Below, piece by piece: positions 1 to 9,556 of a stretch of 64,000 nucleotides of DNA (positions are counted from its first letter, which is position 1; every line of letters begins with the position of its first letter). Source of the DNA: Ohtaekwangia sp. Lineage in GTDB: Bacteria; Bacteroidota; Bacteroidia; Cytophagales; Cyclobacteriaceae. Location of the stretch: the NCBI GenBank assembly GCA_021155195.1, contig JAJNPV010000037.1:911310-975309 (forward strand), in the 5' to 3' direction. A program made the translations under genes and the position numbers. A model generated the notes under the pieces. It had not been told where the DNA came from. It saw only the letters and a program-made list of their open reading frames with translations, and did no database searches.

Positions 1-693
1 ATTCAGGAACAGGAAATCGTTGCCAAGACTTTGATAACAAAAAGACTGACCTCTCAGATTTTTGAGGGTCTCAAATAATTGCAAGCTTTTTATGTGAGCA
101 TCTGCGGCATTTTTGTACTCGCCCATGTTGAAATACAAATTACCAAGATTAAGCAGTTGCCCTGCTTTGTTCTCATCCTCTTTCTTCCAGGTATTTACAT
201 TTTCGAGTACATACGGCAGGGCTCTTTTATAATCCCCTAAATTTTTATAAAACAAACCAGCGGATTGGTTATAATTGAATTTGACCCGAAAGTTCGTGGG
301 GTTGGCACGAACCAAAGCTTCCCCTTGATTCAGAAAATACTGCGCACTATCTATATGTCCTGTTTGCTGGTAAAAAGTGACTAAATAGTTATAAGCGGAT
401 ACCAGCCATTTGGTCTCGTTCTTTGGATCGGCCCGCTTCACCACTTGCATTGAATATTCTTTCACTTTCTGCAAGTCCTTGCGTAAAAATTCATTAGACA
501 AAAGCAGCAATGCATTTAGTCCTACTGTATCCCTTTTATGCAACGAAACAATTTGTTGTAAGCTGTCAATAACCTTGCTTTGGGCTACTGTGGTCCAGGA
601 GTAAAATGATAGGAATAATATTAGAAGATACTTTTTCAGATTTTGACTTGCTTTTCCTGGTAAGAACCAATTTCCCCAGATTCTTACGACCAA
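1..693 (-). CDS. TPR-repeat signalling protein, N-terminal part (cut by window edge)
   Basis: The minus strand is open from about 693 to the window edge and translates into alpha-helical TPR-type repeats (for example 'GQLLNLGNLYFNMG' near the left end and 'GHIDSAQYFLNQGEALVRAN'). There is no ATG before the signal-peptide-like stretch 'KKYLLLILFLSFYSWTTVAQ'. The start is therefore TTG at 693, or possibly CTG at 639, which would give a neat MKKYLLL leader. Exported TPR proteins of this sort in Bacteroidota usually continue into a transmembrane helix and a histidine kinase, adenylate cyclase or LuxR-type HTH, but that part lies outside the window, so the effector is unknown. It sits 25 bp downstream of the FG-GAP gene on the same strand. 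Confidence 0.7.
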   Translation of the reverse strand, partial: MVVRIWGNWFLPGKASQNLKKYLLILFLSFYSWTTVAQSKVIDSLQQIVSLHKRDTVGLNALLLLSNEFLRKDLQKVKEYSMQVVKRADPKNETKWLVSAYNYLVTFYQQTGHIDSAQYFLNQGEALVRANPTNFRVKFNYNQSAGLFYKNLGDYKRALPYVLENVNTWKKEDENKAGQLLNLGNLYFNMGEYKNAADAHIKSLQLFETLKNLRGQSFCYQSLGNDFLFLN

Positions 694-718
694 GTTAGCA
701 CAATTTCACATCACAGCT

Positions 719-3700
719 TTAACGTTTAAGTGTCAGGTATCCCGACATTGATTCTTTGGTGCTGGCAAATTCTATTTTATAGAAATAAACCCCACTGGGA
801 AGTTCGCTGCCGTTCTTATTGAGTCCTTTAAAAACGTGCTCACGGTTATCATAATCAGCCACCTCAAAAACTTTATTTCCCCACCGATTGTAAATTGTAA
901 CTGTATTGCTTTGCGTTTCGGGTAACGCATCAATGTTTGCAATAATGAAGGTATCATTTTGGCCATCATTGTTTGGGGAGATTGCATTAAAGACTTCAAT
1001 TTCCTGTTCTCCAGTTACCTCAATCTCTAACACTTGTTGTGCACAAGCACCCAACAAATCGCAAACCTGAATAGTAAGTTGATCAATGCCCGTAAAAGAA
1101 TTGCCCAAATAGTCTATGGTGAGAATTCCATTCGCAATAGATGCCATTGCACCACTCGATGGCAAAGCTAATATTTCAAATGAAGTCAGATCCAGGTTGT
1201 TATCAGCATCCGTCACTAGCAAAGAAAGATCAATAGTAGCTAAGCCTCCAATGGCAATATTGGTTGAAGTGGCTGTAATAATGGGTGGCTGATTTGAACA
1301 TGCTGCCCCGCCAATGGTTGCCACAACTGGAACTAAATTGCTTTCGCACGAACCATTCGCAATTGAAACATAGTAATTGGTTGTGTTATTTAATACGGGT
1401 GTCGTGAACGTGCTGTTTATCGCACCGGGGATAATTTCCATAATAGGATTGCCATCAGGATCAGAGCCATCTTCGTACCATCGGTAATTTCCATTGGTTC
1501 CCCCCGATGCATTGAGCACCACGCTTGCTGCAGTGCAACTGCCGGCACCGGTACCTATTGGTGCATTTGGTTTGGTTACCAAGGTTAACGTAATATTTGA
1601 ACTTGTTATGGTGCCACATGCATTTGTAATTGTGCAACTGTATGTACCAGCATCTGAGTTAGTCGGGTTAATTAATTCAAGCGATGAGGAAGTTTCGCTG
1701 GGTATATCAACCGAATTTTTTTTCCATTGGTAAGTGAAAGGTGTTGTTCCCGATGCAGCGACAAAAAATTGGATTGGTTGGCCAAGACATGAAGTAGTTG
1801 ATTGGGTTGTGAATGTTATTACTGGTGGCGAACAGGGCGGAGGACCCGAAGTATTTATTAAAACCCCAAAGTAATCTTCATAGAGATTATTTGAAGTGGC
1901 AATGATATCTTGCTTTGAATCGCCATTCACATCATGAAGTACAAAGCGATTACCACCTGAGTAATCTTTATCGATCAGTACAGAATTGGAAATGCCGCCC
2001 ACCGTTCCGCGGAATACAACAATTTGCCCTGGGCTTGACGTGTTAGTCCCCTGCGATCCGACAATCAAATCTTTTATGCCATCCCCATTCATGTCATTAT
2101 ATCCCCACGGAAAACCACCAAGCGAAACTGCCATGGCTGTGCCGGTAAAGTTTCCCGAGCCATCGTTGATAAAATAATCATCGCCCGAACTGTTTGAAAA
2201 TGTAATTACATCGGGCTTGTTATCTCCGTTCATATCATCTACCAGAAAGAAACTTCCATTTTGAATATATTGGGTAGTCCCTTCAGTAAATCCACCTGAT
2301 CCATTCCCTGTAAAGAGAACCATTCGGTTTATATTATTAAAATCCGCGATAATATCCTGGTTGCCATCTCCGGTAAAGTCGGCTGCTTTAATTTCAGAAA
2401 TGTTTTGTGAGGTAGGGATGGTAGTAGGTGCACTGAATCCACTCCCTGTTCCTGCAAGGATGCTAATTAAATTATTTGTGTAGCCAGATACAGCAATGTC
2501 TATAAATGTATCATTGTTAAAATCGGCCACAGTCATTCGGCTGCCCGACAAGGCAGTAACAGGAATTGTGGTTAACAGAGTAAATGTGCCATCTCCCGCC
2601 CCGGTAAAAATCGTTATGCTTGCTCCGGTCCAGTTAAGGGTTACAAGATCAAGATGGTTATCTTTATTATAGTCAATTGCTGAAATATATTGTGGTAAAG
2701 CACCCGTTGTATAGTTAGTAGATGTTTTAGCAAAGCGACCGTTACCTTGCCCTAGGTAAATGGAGACAATATTGCTGGCATACGTGATGGCAATATCAAT
2801 TTTACCATCTTCGTTAAAATCGCCCTTTACAAGATCGCGCGGGTCTGTTGTGGTTGGATACTTAATGGGCGCGTTTGTAAAATAACCTGTTCCATCTCCT
2901 AAAAGCACATCGGCATAAGGCACTCCACCCCACGATCCTACACCCACTATGTCCAGGTTGTTGTCATTATTTACATCGGCTACTTCTAATCCTTGGCCAT
3001 AGCCATTGGTTTCAAACTTTGCCAATAAGGTAAACACGCCCGTACCATCGCCCAACAGAATTCTGGTATTGGGGGTGTTCTGATTGTTATCGTTGGCAAT
3101 GATATCGGGATGGGTATCTTTATTAAGATCGGCAACCGTGTATTCATCTCCTGTTTGGGGGAGAATAACCCGCGCAGAAAAATTTCCACTTCCATCATTT
3201 AACGTATAACCACTCGAAGCTAAAATATCAATATCACCATCGCCATCCAGATCGGCTGACGTAATTGGATTTCCACTGATGCCAAATGAAGTGATTGTAG
3301 GGCCGGGCGAATACGCGGTTCCGGTTCCATCACCAAACCAAACCTGAACCGTGTTGCCAACATACACAGCAAAATCTAGATTTGTATCGCCATTAAAATC
3401 GGCAACGGTAATATCCCATATGTTTGGAATAGTAACAATGGTAGGCGCAGCAAAGCCACCACTACCATTTCCGAGATAGACATAAAGATTTTGAGGTGTA
3501 CCCCGGTTGGTTACTAACACATCAGGGTTTCCATCTTTATTCATATCGCCTACGGCAATGCCTTGCGGTAAGTCTCCGGCTGCAAAATTTATAGGTGCAG
3601 CTAGATTTCCAGCTCCATCACCAATGAGTAAGGAAAAATTGTCATTGCTCTGACTGCATGTAACAACATCTAGCTTTCCATCTTTGTTAAAGTCACCCAC

Positions 3701-3982
3701 AGCCACATCGGTAGGATTTGTTGCCGAGGCAAAATTTCTTTTGTTACTGCCTGTAAAAGTTCCGGTGCCAGAGTTTAATAAAATAGTTATCTGCTGATTG
3801 GCGAGTCCATTAAAATGTATGCTCACAAAATCAATTCGGCCATCATTATTGAAATCACCTTTTGCCAACCCCTGTGGAGTGTTTGGTACGCTAATGATCG
3901 GCACTGTATTGAAAGTGACTTGCGCGGTAAGTTGAAACAGAATAAATAAGGAAAAGGCGAATATCAGGAAAAGTGTTTTCAT
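719..3982 (-). CDS. secreted FG-GAP/VCBS repeat protein with type B (CHU_C) sorting domain
   Basis: The product is about 1087 residues. The Met at 3982 is preferred over the upstream one at 4006 because it begins a clean signal peptide (MKTLFLIFAFSLFILFQLTAQ). Residues of about 25-700 are a long series of FG-GAP/VCBS repeats with calcium-binding loops such as 'GDFNNDGRID', 'GDMNKDGNPD' and 'ADLDGDGDID', predicted to fold as one or two beta-propellers. They are followed by an Ig-like domain with Cys pairs near 'YQWKKNSVDI', a second Ig/SprB-like module, and a C-terminal gliding-motility type B sorting domain ('SPNNDGQNDTF ... YNRWGNKVFE'). This architecture predicts export by Sec and then by the type IX system to the surface or medium. 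The ligand is unknown. The gene lies directly downstream of a two-component pair on the same strand. Confidence 0.9.
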   Translation of the reverse strand: MKTLFLIFAFSLFILFQLTAQVTFNTVPIISVPNTPQGLAKGDFNNDGRIDFVSIHFNGLANQQITILLNSGTGTFTGSNKRNFASATNPTDVAVGDFNKDGKLDVVTCSQSNDNFSLLIGDGAGNLAAPINFAAGDLPQGIAVGDMNKDGNPDVLVTNRGTPQNLYVYLGNGSGGFAAPTIVTIPNIWDITVADFNGDTNLDFAVYVGNTVQVWFGDGTGTAYSPGPTITSFGISGNPITSADLDGDGDIDILASSGYTLNDGSGNFSARVILPQTGDEYTVADLNKDTHPDIIANDNNQNTPNTRILLGDGTGVFTLLAKFETNGYGQGLEVADVNNDNNLDIVGVGSWGGVPYADVLLGDGTGYFTNAPIKYPTTTDPRDLVKGDFNEDGKIDIAITYASNIVSIYLGQGNGRFAKTSTNYTTGALPQYISAIDYNKDNHLDLVTLNWTGASITIFTGAGDGTFTLLTTIPVTALSGSRMTVADFNNDTFIDIAVSGYTNNLISILAGTGSGFSAPTTIPTSQNISEIKAADFTGDGNQDIIADFNNINRMVLFTGNGSGGFTEGTTQYIQNGSFFLVDDMNGDNKPDVITFSNSSGDDYFINDGSGNFTGTAMAVSLGGFPWGYNDMNGDGIKDLIVGSQGTNTSSPGQIVVFRGTVGGISNSVLIDKDYSGGNRFVLHDVNGDSKQDIIATSNNLYEDYFGVLINTSGPPPCSPPVITFTTQSTTSCLGQPIQFFVAASGTTPFTYQWKKNSVDIPSETSSSLELINPTNSDAGTYSCTITNACGTITSSNITLTLVTKPNAPIGTGAGSCTAASVVLNASGGTNGNYRWYEDGSDPDGNPIMEIIPGAINSTFTTPVLNNTTNYYVSIANGSCESNLVPVVATIGGAACSNQPPIITATSTNIAIGGLATIDLSLLVTDADNNLDLTSFEILALPSSGAMASIANGILTIDYLGNSFTGIDQLTIQVCDLLGACAQQVLEIEVTGEQEIEVFNAISPNNDGQNDTFIIANIDALPETQSNTVTIYNRWGNKVFEVADYDNREHVFKGLNKNGSELPSGVYFYKIEFASTKESMSGYLTLKR

Positions 3983-4039
3983 AGTGCAGATTGTTTTTTC
4001 TGGCACCTAAAAATCAGCAATAAGAAGATGAGAGGGTAT

Positions 4040-4053
4040 TACATAATCATGTA
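4040..4053. promoter_or_regulatory. palindrome TACAT-N4-ATGTA upstream of the FG-GAP gene
   Basis: A perfect 5-4-5 inverted repeat (TACATAATCATGTA) lies 58 bp upstream of the FG-GAP start codon. The 11-mer TAATCATGTAG that contains its right half recurs at 4934-4944, at the kinase stop codon and upstream of the response regulator. It is a candidate operator, possibly for the adjacent NarL-type regulator. Only the repeat itself is observed. Confidence 0.35.
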
Positions 4054-4179
4054 GGGGAAAGTAGCAAGCTAGAATTTGGATTTACGAATAAACCCAACCT
4101 TGCAGCTATGATGGATAAATAGACGCGCAATTTTGGGCGCATCCCAACTTCGGGTTTGAATCCCACTAACACATTTTCC

Positions 4180-4809
4180 TTACACTAATTTTTCATTCAG
4201 TGCTTTAGAAACCGCTTCGGTTTGCGAATGAACTTGTAACTTTTCATACACTTTTTTAATGTGCGCACGAATAGTATCCACCGTAACAGAAAATTCGACC
4301 GCCATCATTTTGTAACTATTCCCCTTTGACAAGGAGGTAAGTATTTCCTGCTCGCGAGGAGTAAGGCTATAAGGATTGACGTTGATGGGCTTTTGCAGAG
4401 AGGAAATGACCATGTGTGCAATAGAAGGTGACATCGGTGCGCCTCCGTTCAGCACTTCATTCATAGCGTCAAATAACTTAGTTGAAATATGCTTTTTTAA
4501 TAAATAACCTGAGGCGCCTGCACAAATAGCATCAAATACGTGTTGGGTATCGTCAAACACAGTAAGCATAATAATGGGTATTGTGCTTCCACCTCCTCTA
4601 AGTCGCTTAACCGCCTCAATGCCGGTGCGTCCTGGCATATCAATATCCATCAAAATTATCTGTGGCTTATGCTCTGCCACCTGCCAATCGGCCAGCAGCA
4701 CATTGTTGTATGCCCCCACTACTTGAAATTGTTGATCCAATTCAACAATGGTACAAATGCTTTCGCGAAGCATATCATTGTCTTCATAAATAAGAACTGA
4801 CAAAGCCAT
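4180..4809 (-). CDS. NarL/LuxR-family response regulator
   Basis: This is a 209-residue two-domain regulator. Residues 1-120 form a receiver domain with the acidic pair E9/D10, the phosphoacceptor D55 in 'IILMDIDMPG', a conserved Thr in 'MLTVFD' and a Lys in 'LLKKHIS'. Residues of about 148-205 form a LuxR-type HTH ('LTPREQEILTSLSKGNSYKM ... VDTIRAHIKKVYEKL'). Phosphorylation by the TPR histidine kinase encoded 127 bp upstream on the same strand should promote dimerisation and DNA binding. Pairing a NarL-type regulator with a HisKA_3 kinase is the rule in this family. The nearest downstream gene is the secreted FG-GAP protein, a plausible target. Confidence 0.93.
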   Translation of the reverse strand: MALSVLIYEDNDMLRESICTIVELDQQFQVVGAYNNVLLADWQVAEHKPQIILMDIDMPGRTGIEAVKRLRGGGSTIPIIMLTVFDDTQHVFDAICAGASGYLLKKHISTKLFDAMNEVLNGGAPMSPSIAHMVISSLQKPINVNPYSLTPREQEILTSLSKGNSYKMMAVEFSVTVDTIRAHIKKVYEKLQVHSQTEAVSKALNEKLV

Positions 4810-4936
4810 ATCTAATTCAACATGTTGAGACTAAATTCTAAAAAATCAAAGCTGTATAATTTTTAATTCCAATCTTGCGTATTGAATTCTGCTTGAACAA
4901 ATAAACCATATTCAAACCTAAATACCCATACCCTAA

Positions 4937-6943
4937 TCATGTAGTAGAAAAGGATACTTCAACGCTCGTTCCTTGATTGGGCGCAGTTTTTAAAGTAAAC
5001 GTTGCCCCTAATGATGCTGCCCTGAACCTCATATTTCTTAGGCCATTTCCGTGTAGCACCTGTTCTTCATTAAACCCTTTTCCATTGTCGGCTACCATTA
5101 GGGTTAAGTGTTGATTTGTTTTTTTAAGTGCAATGGTTATGTGAGTTGCTGCGCTGTACTTGGCGGCATTGTTAATTGCTTCTTTAAAAAGTAAAAGGAG
5201 ATTTTTTCGCTTTTCTGCATCTAAGAATATTTCATTCACCGATTCTGCATCAAACTGATAGTTGATATTTTTTGGTTCAAGTATTTCGCCAGCAAACACT
5301 TTCATCTTTACGATGACCTTCTCAACGGAATCATTTTGAGGATTGATTGACCATACCATATCGGCCATACTTTCCATCATTTGAGAAGATTGCTCCGAAA
5401 TCCGATTGAGGTGCTGATTATTGCCGTGTGGATTTTCGCGCATGGCAATCTTGCTAATGATGTTAATGGTGGAGAGGGTGGATCCGATATCATCATGTAG
5501 GTCGCGTGCCAGCGAATTACGCATGCTTTCAATTTCAGCTTGTCGCTTTACTCTGTTTTGAATCCGATAACGGTTTACCAGCAGGGTGGCAATAATGAAT
5601 ATTAGTATAGAGGTGATGATCACACCGGTTTGTATGGCTTGTTGTCGTGCCAATTCAAGTGTTTTTAATTCTTGCTCTTTTTCTAACAGCACGATTTTGT
5701 TTTCTTTTTTCTCCAACTCGTATTTCGCCTGGGTCTCTTCCATTAGTTGCCGATTTTCAGTTTGTGAAATGCTGTCTTTTAGAGAAACAAATTTTTGGTG
5801 TATAGCAAGTGCTTTCTTATAGTCACCTATCTTTTCATGTGCTTCACTGATTGCTGAGTAAGTATCCACTAGCAAATAAAAATTGTGTGTCGCTTTAGCA
5901 GCAGTGCTTGCAGAATCTAAATACACTAGCGCAGTAGTATTTTTTTTAAGGATGAGGTAAGCCTGCCCAATCGCTGAATAAGCGTAGGCTATGATGGGTT
6001 TTGCCGAAATACTTTTCGCCAGTACAAGAGATTGCTTATAGTTTATTAGTGCATCCTGATGTTGCTCTTTATCAAAATAAATGTTGCCAATGTTTTGAAG
6101 TACTTCGGCAGCGCTTCGAGAATCATTCAAACTTGAATAAAGCGATTGGGCTTGCCGATATTCCAGTAAGGCACTATCATACTTGGTTAACTTGCGATAG
6201 ATACGTCCTAATAGTTTGTGGGCATAACCAATGGAAGAAGTAAATGACTTTTGCTTAGCAATAGCCATGCTTTGTTGTGCATATTGCAAGGCTTTATCAT
6301 AATTACCCAGTCGGTATTCAATGTTGCCAATGTTAGATAAGGCTAAGCATTGACCATAGTCATCGGCTAACGGATTCTCATACAATTTTGCTGCCTTGAT
6401 AAAATAATCAAGTGCCTGGTGATAATTGCTTTCTTCGAGAAATACATTCCCGTAATTATTATACACGCCCGCTTCTACCCGAAAATTCTTTACCTGTTTT
6501 GCAAGCGTTAATGACTCATCCAAATAAAAGCGAGCCGAGTCCATTTCTGATTTTCGCATAAAGCTGTGGCCAAGGCCCGAGCAAACTTCTGCCTGTCCTG
6601 AGGCATCCTGTCTTAGTATCGCACTTCTTTTTGCTCGATGGAAGTACATGATTGCCGAGTCGAACAATGCCTGGCTTTGAAATGCAGCAGCAAGCGAAAA
6701 GGCATTTTCAAAAATTCCTTTCTCAAACTGTATCCGGGTGGAAAGTACCAATCCGGCTTTTGCGGTTTCAATCGCTTTTTTGGGGTTCGATTTTGTGAGC
6801 TCATCGGCTAGAAAGCTTAAAAGAATAGTTTTGGTTGAATCGATTTTAGTAGTGCGGATAAGGGAATTCAAGCTATCAGCCTTTTGAGCTTTGCTACTGG
6901 TGAACACAAGCAGTAGTAGAAATAGAAAAGCGAATGTTTTCAT
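4937..6943 (-). CDS. TPR-containing sensor histidine kinase (HisKA_3 type)
   Basis: The product has about 668 residues when started at the Met at 6943, which begins the signal peptide MKTFAFLFLLLLVFTSSKAQ; an alternative Met lies five codons upstream. After the signal peptide come about nine TPR units (residues 30-390), a coiled coil ending near 'LEKKENKIVLLEKEQELKTL', one transmembrane helix ('GVIITSILIFIIATLLV') and a cytoplasmic kinase. The kinase shows the HisKA_3 box 'LARDLHDDIGSTLS' with the phosphoacceptor His, the N box 'EAINNAAKYS', the G1 box 'VADNGKGF' and the G2 box 'GNGLRNM'. It is the NarX-like partner of the downstream response regulator. The TPR sensor faces the periplasm; the signal is unknown. 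Confidence 0.93.
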   Translation of the reverse strand: MKTFAFLFLLLLVFTSSKAQKADSLNSLIRTTKIDSTKTILLSFLADELTKSNPKKAIETAKAGLVLSTRIQFEKGIFENAFSLAAAFQSQALFDSAIMYFHRAKRSAILRQDASGQAEVCSGLGHSFMRKSEMDSARFYLDESLTLAKQVKNFRVEAGVYNNYGNVFLEESNYHQALDYFIKAAKLYENPLADDYGQCLALSNIGNIEYRLGNYDKALQYAQQSMAIAKQKSFTSSIGYAHKLLGRIYRKLTKYDSALLEYRQAQSLYSSLNDSRSAAEVLQNIGNIYFDKEQHQDALINYKQSLVLAKSISAKPIIAYAYSAIGQAYLILKKNTTALVYLDSASTAAKATHNFYLLVDTYSAISEAHEKIGDYKKALAIHQKFVSLKDSISQTENRQLMEETQAKYELEKKENKIVLLEKEQELKTLELARQQAIQTGVIITSILIFIIATLLVNRYRIQNRVKRQAEIESMRNSLARDLHDDIGSTLSTINIISKIAMRENPHGNNQHLNRISEQSSQMMESMADMVWSINPQNDSVEKVIVKMKVFAGEILEPKNINYQFDAESVNEIFLDAEKRKNLLLLFKEAINNAAKYSAATHITIALKKTNQHLTLMVADNGKGFNEEQVLHGNGLRNMRFRAASLGATFTLKTAPNQGTSVEVSFSTT

Positions 6944-7068
6944 AAATGCATTGACCAAGATAGTAAATTGTGAGTCGTGGTTTATTACAGTGAGGTAATG
7001 TTGAATATTTGATAATTCAATGTGAGTGACTCAAAGCCGAACTGCATTCATATCTTCTGTTTTTTTGT

Positions 7069-7076
7069 TAGTTTTG
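7069..7076 (+). promoter_or_regulatory. TAnnTTTG -7 box for ftsK
   Basis: TAGTTTTG matches the Bacteroidota sigma-ABfr -7 consensus TAnnTTTG and lies 17 bp before the ftsK ATG. No convincing -33 TTTG was found at the usual spacing. Confidence 0.4.
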
Positions 7077-7093
7077 AGTACTTTTTAAACTAG

Positions 7094-9547
7094 ATGGCAG
7101 AAAACACCTATAAATCCAACACCTTTAAAAAACCTGAAAAGGAAAAAAAATCAAAGTCAGCTAAATCAAAAACCCGCTTCAACTTCGATTTTATTAAAGA
7201 CCCACGATTTGCACTGGCGGCTGGGTTCTTCTTGTTGATCACCTCACTTTATTTATTCACTTCTTTTCTGTCTTATCTCTTCACGGGCAAAGCCGATCAA
7301 AGTGTGATGGAAGCATTGTGGAGCACAAACATTGGCGAGTCGGGGAGCGAAGTAGATAACTGGTTAGGTTTGTACGGTGCAGTTACTTCACATTTCTTAA
7401 TTTTTAAATGGTTAGGTATCTCGGCATTTTTTATTCCTCCACTTTTATTTTTAGTGGGGTTTAAATTGGTGTTTAAAAGAGAACTCGTTTCTATTTTTTC
7501 AGCTTTTATTCTTTCGGTCTTTGCCGGACTGTGGCTTAGTCTTTTATTGGGTTACATCACTCATAACATGGCTGGGGTTAGTGAAATTGGTTTTATCAGT
7601 GGCGGCTTAGGCTATGAACTAGCAAAAATCTCGGCAGGACTTTTTGGATGGGGAACATTCTTAATTTTGGTACTCTCTCTTTTTATCTTCATCATTTACT
7701 ATTTCAATGTAACTGCTATCAACGCGTTTCAGGTTAGAGATCCTAAACCAATGGGTAATGATGCTCTGTTGCCTGATGAGGATATAATCATTAAGCCAAC
7801 CTATACCGAAGATAGTGACAACTGGCCTGTTAAGGAGGTTGAGCCTGAACCTGATTTGGTTCTAAATAATGAAGTTGAAGAAATACCTACCTCAACTGAA
7901 CTAGACCTTGATGTAATACCCAAAAAACAATCAGCGGTTGAAAAGGTAAGTGAACCTATCTTTACCATTGAAGAACCAATCAGTGATACTGATCAGGTTG
8001 CCGAGCAATTGGTAGAGGCTCATGGTGTCTATGATCCAACCTTAGAACTAAGCAAATATAAATTTCCTACACTTGAACTATTGAATGAGTATGAAGCCAG
8101 CAAAGTTCAGGTTACGCAGGAAGAGTTAAATCAAAACAAGGATCGGATTTTAACCACGCTCACCAATTTTAAAATTGGAATTCAAAGTATAAAAGCAACT
8201 ATTGGCCCCACCGTTACATTATATGAGATCGTTCCTGAGGCGGGAATAAAAATTTCACGCATTAAAAATCTTGAAGATGACATCGCGCTAAGCCTTGCTG
8301 CGCTTGGTATTCGTATCATCGCACCGATTCCCGGCAAGGGAACTATTGGTATTGAGGTACCTAATAAGAATCGTGAGATGGTGGGCATTCGTTCGGTACT
8401 GGCTACAGAGCGTTTCCAAAAGACAGATAAAGATTTACCAATTGCTATCGGTAAGACTATTAGCAATGAGTTGATGGTAATTGATCTTACCAAGATGCCA
8501 CACTTGTTGGTGGCCGGTGCAACCGGCCAAGGTAAATCAGTTGGGTTAAATGTGATTCTGGCATCATTGCTTTATAAGAAACATCCGAGTCAGCTTAAGT
8601 TTGTGCTGGTTGATCCGAAGAAAGTGGAGATGTCGCTCTTTAGTAAAATCGAACGGCATTACCTGGCTAAACTTCCCAATAGCGAAGAGGCAATCATTAC
8701 CGATACGAAGAAAGTTGTTCATACCCTCAATTCCTTGTGTATCGAAATGGAGAACCGGTATGAAATTTTAAAAGATGCCGGAGCGAAGAATTTGAAAGAA
8801 TATAACGCCAAGTTTGTTGCCCGTAAACTCAATCCAAAAGAAGGTCACCGTTTTTTACCCTACATCGTTTTAGTAATTGATGAGTTGGCCGATTTGATGA
8901 TGACTGCAGGAAAGGAAGTGGAAACTCCTATTGCACGTTTGGCGCAGTTAGCGCGGGCTATCGGTATTCATTTGGTTCTTGCTACACAACGCCCTTCAGT
9001 AAATGTTATTACAGGTGTTATCAAAGCAAACTTCCCGGCTCGTTTATCTTTTAGAGTAACTTCAAAAATCGACTCGCGCACTATTTTGGATACCGGTGGA
9101 GCTGATCAATTGATTGGACAGGGAGACATGCTACTTTCTACAGGTTCTGAGATTGTTCGCTTGCAAAGTCCGTTTGTTGATACACCTGAGATCGAACGCA
9201 TCTGTGAATTTATTGGTTCACAGCGTGGGTATGACTCGGCTTATATGTTGCCTGAGTTTGAAGGGGAGGATGAAGGTGGCGCTGCCTCAGTCGATTTAGC
9301 GGAACGCGATGCTCTATTTGAGGAGGCAGCCAGATTATTGGTGCAACATCAGCAAGGAAGTACCTCATTGCTTCAGCGAAAGTTGAAATTAGGATATAAT
9401 CGTGCAGGTCGTTTGATAGATCAGTTGGAAGCAGCTAAAATTGTGGGTCCGTTCGAAGGCTCAAAGGCACGCGAAGTTTTAATTAAAGATCCGATGAGTT
9501 TGGAACAATTATTGAACGAATTGAAGGAAAAACACACGCAATCCTAA
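7094..9547 (+). CDS. ftsK: DNA translocase FtsK/SpoIIIE
   Basis: This 817-residue membrane-anchored DNA pump acts at the division septum and clears chromosome dimers and trailing DNA. Residues 1-230 contain a basic N-terminus followed by four to five membrane segments. Residues of about 240-330 are an acidic linker, much shorter than in E. coli. The motor follows, with Walker A 'GATGQGKSVG' near residue 473 and Walker B 'IVLVIDELADLMM', and then the 'LATQRPSVNVITG' sensor region. The last 70 residues form the winged-helix gamma domain ('SLLQRKLKLGYNRAGRLIDQ') that reads polar guiding sequences. A lolA-like gene follows after 9 bp, probably in one operon. Confidence 0.97.
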   Translation: MAENTYKSNTFKKPEKEKKSKSAKSKTRFNFDFIKDPRFALAAGFFLLITSLYLFTSFLSYLFTGKADQSVMEALWSTNIGESGSEVDNWLGLYGAVTSHFLIFKWLGISAFFIPPLLFLVGFKLVFKRELVSIFSAFILSVFAGLWLSLLLGYITHNMAGVSEIGFISGGLGYELAKISAGLFGWGTFLILVLSLFIFIIYYFNVTAINAFQVRDPKPMGNDALLPDEDIIIKPTYTEDSDNWPVKEVEPEPDLVLNNEVEEIPTSTELDLDVIPKKQSAVEKVSEPIFTIEEPISDTDQVAEQLVEAHGVYDPTLELSKYKFPTLELLNEYEASKVQVTQEELNQNKDRILTTLTNFKIGIQSIKATIGPTVTLYEIVPEAGIKISRIKNLEDDIALSLAALGIRIIAPIPGKGTIGIEVPNKNREMVGIRSVLATERFQKTDKDLPIAIGKTISNELMVIDLTKMPHLLVAGATGQGKSVGLNVILASLLYKKHPSQLKFVLVDPKKVEMSLFSKIERHYLAKLPNSEEAIITDTKKVVHTLNSLCIEMENRYEILKDAGAKNLKEYNAKFVARKLNPKEGHRFLPYIVLVIDELADLMMTAGKEVETPIARLAQLARAIGIHLVLATQRPSVNVITGVIKANFPARLSFRVTSKIDSRTILDTGGADQLIGQGDMLLSTGSEIVRLQSPFVDTPEIERICEFIGSQRGYDSAYMLPEFEGEDEGGAASVDLAERDALFEEAARLLVQHQQGSTSLLQRKLKLGYNRAGRLIDQLEAAKIVGPFEGSKAREVLIKDPMSLEQLLNELKEKHTQS

Positions 9548-9556
9548 TTATTAATA

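Noticed and set aside
410..604. Plus-strand frame of 64 codons at the left edge.
   Set aside because: It is antisense to the TPR gene, whose translation is clearly coding.
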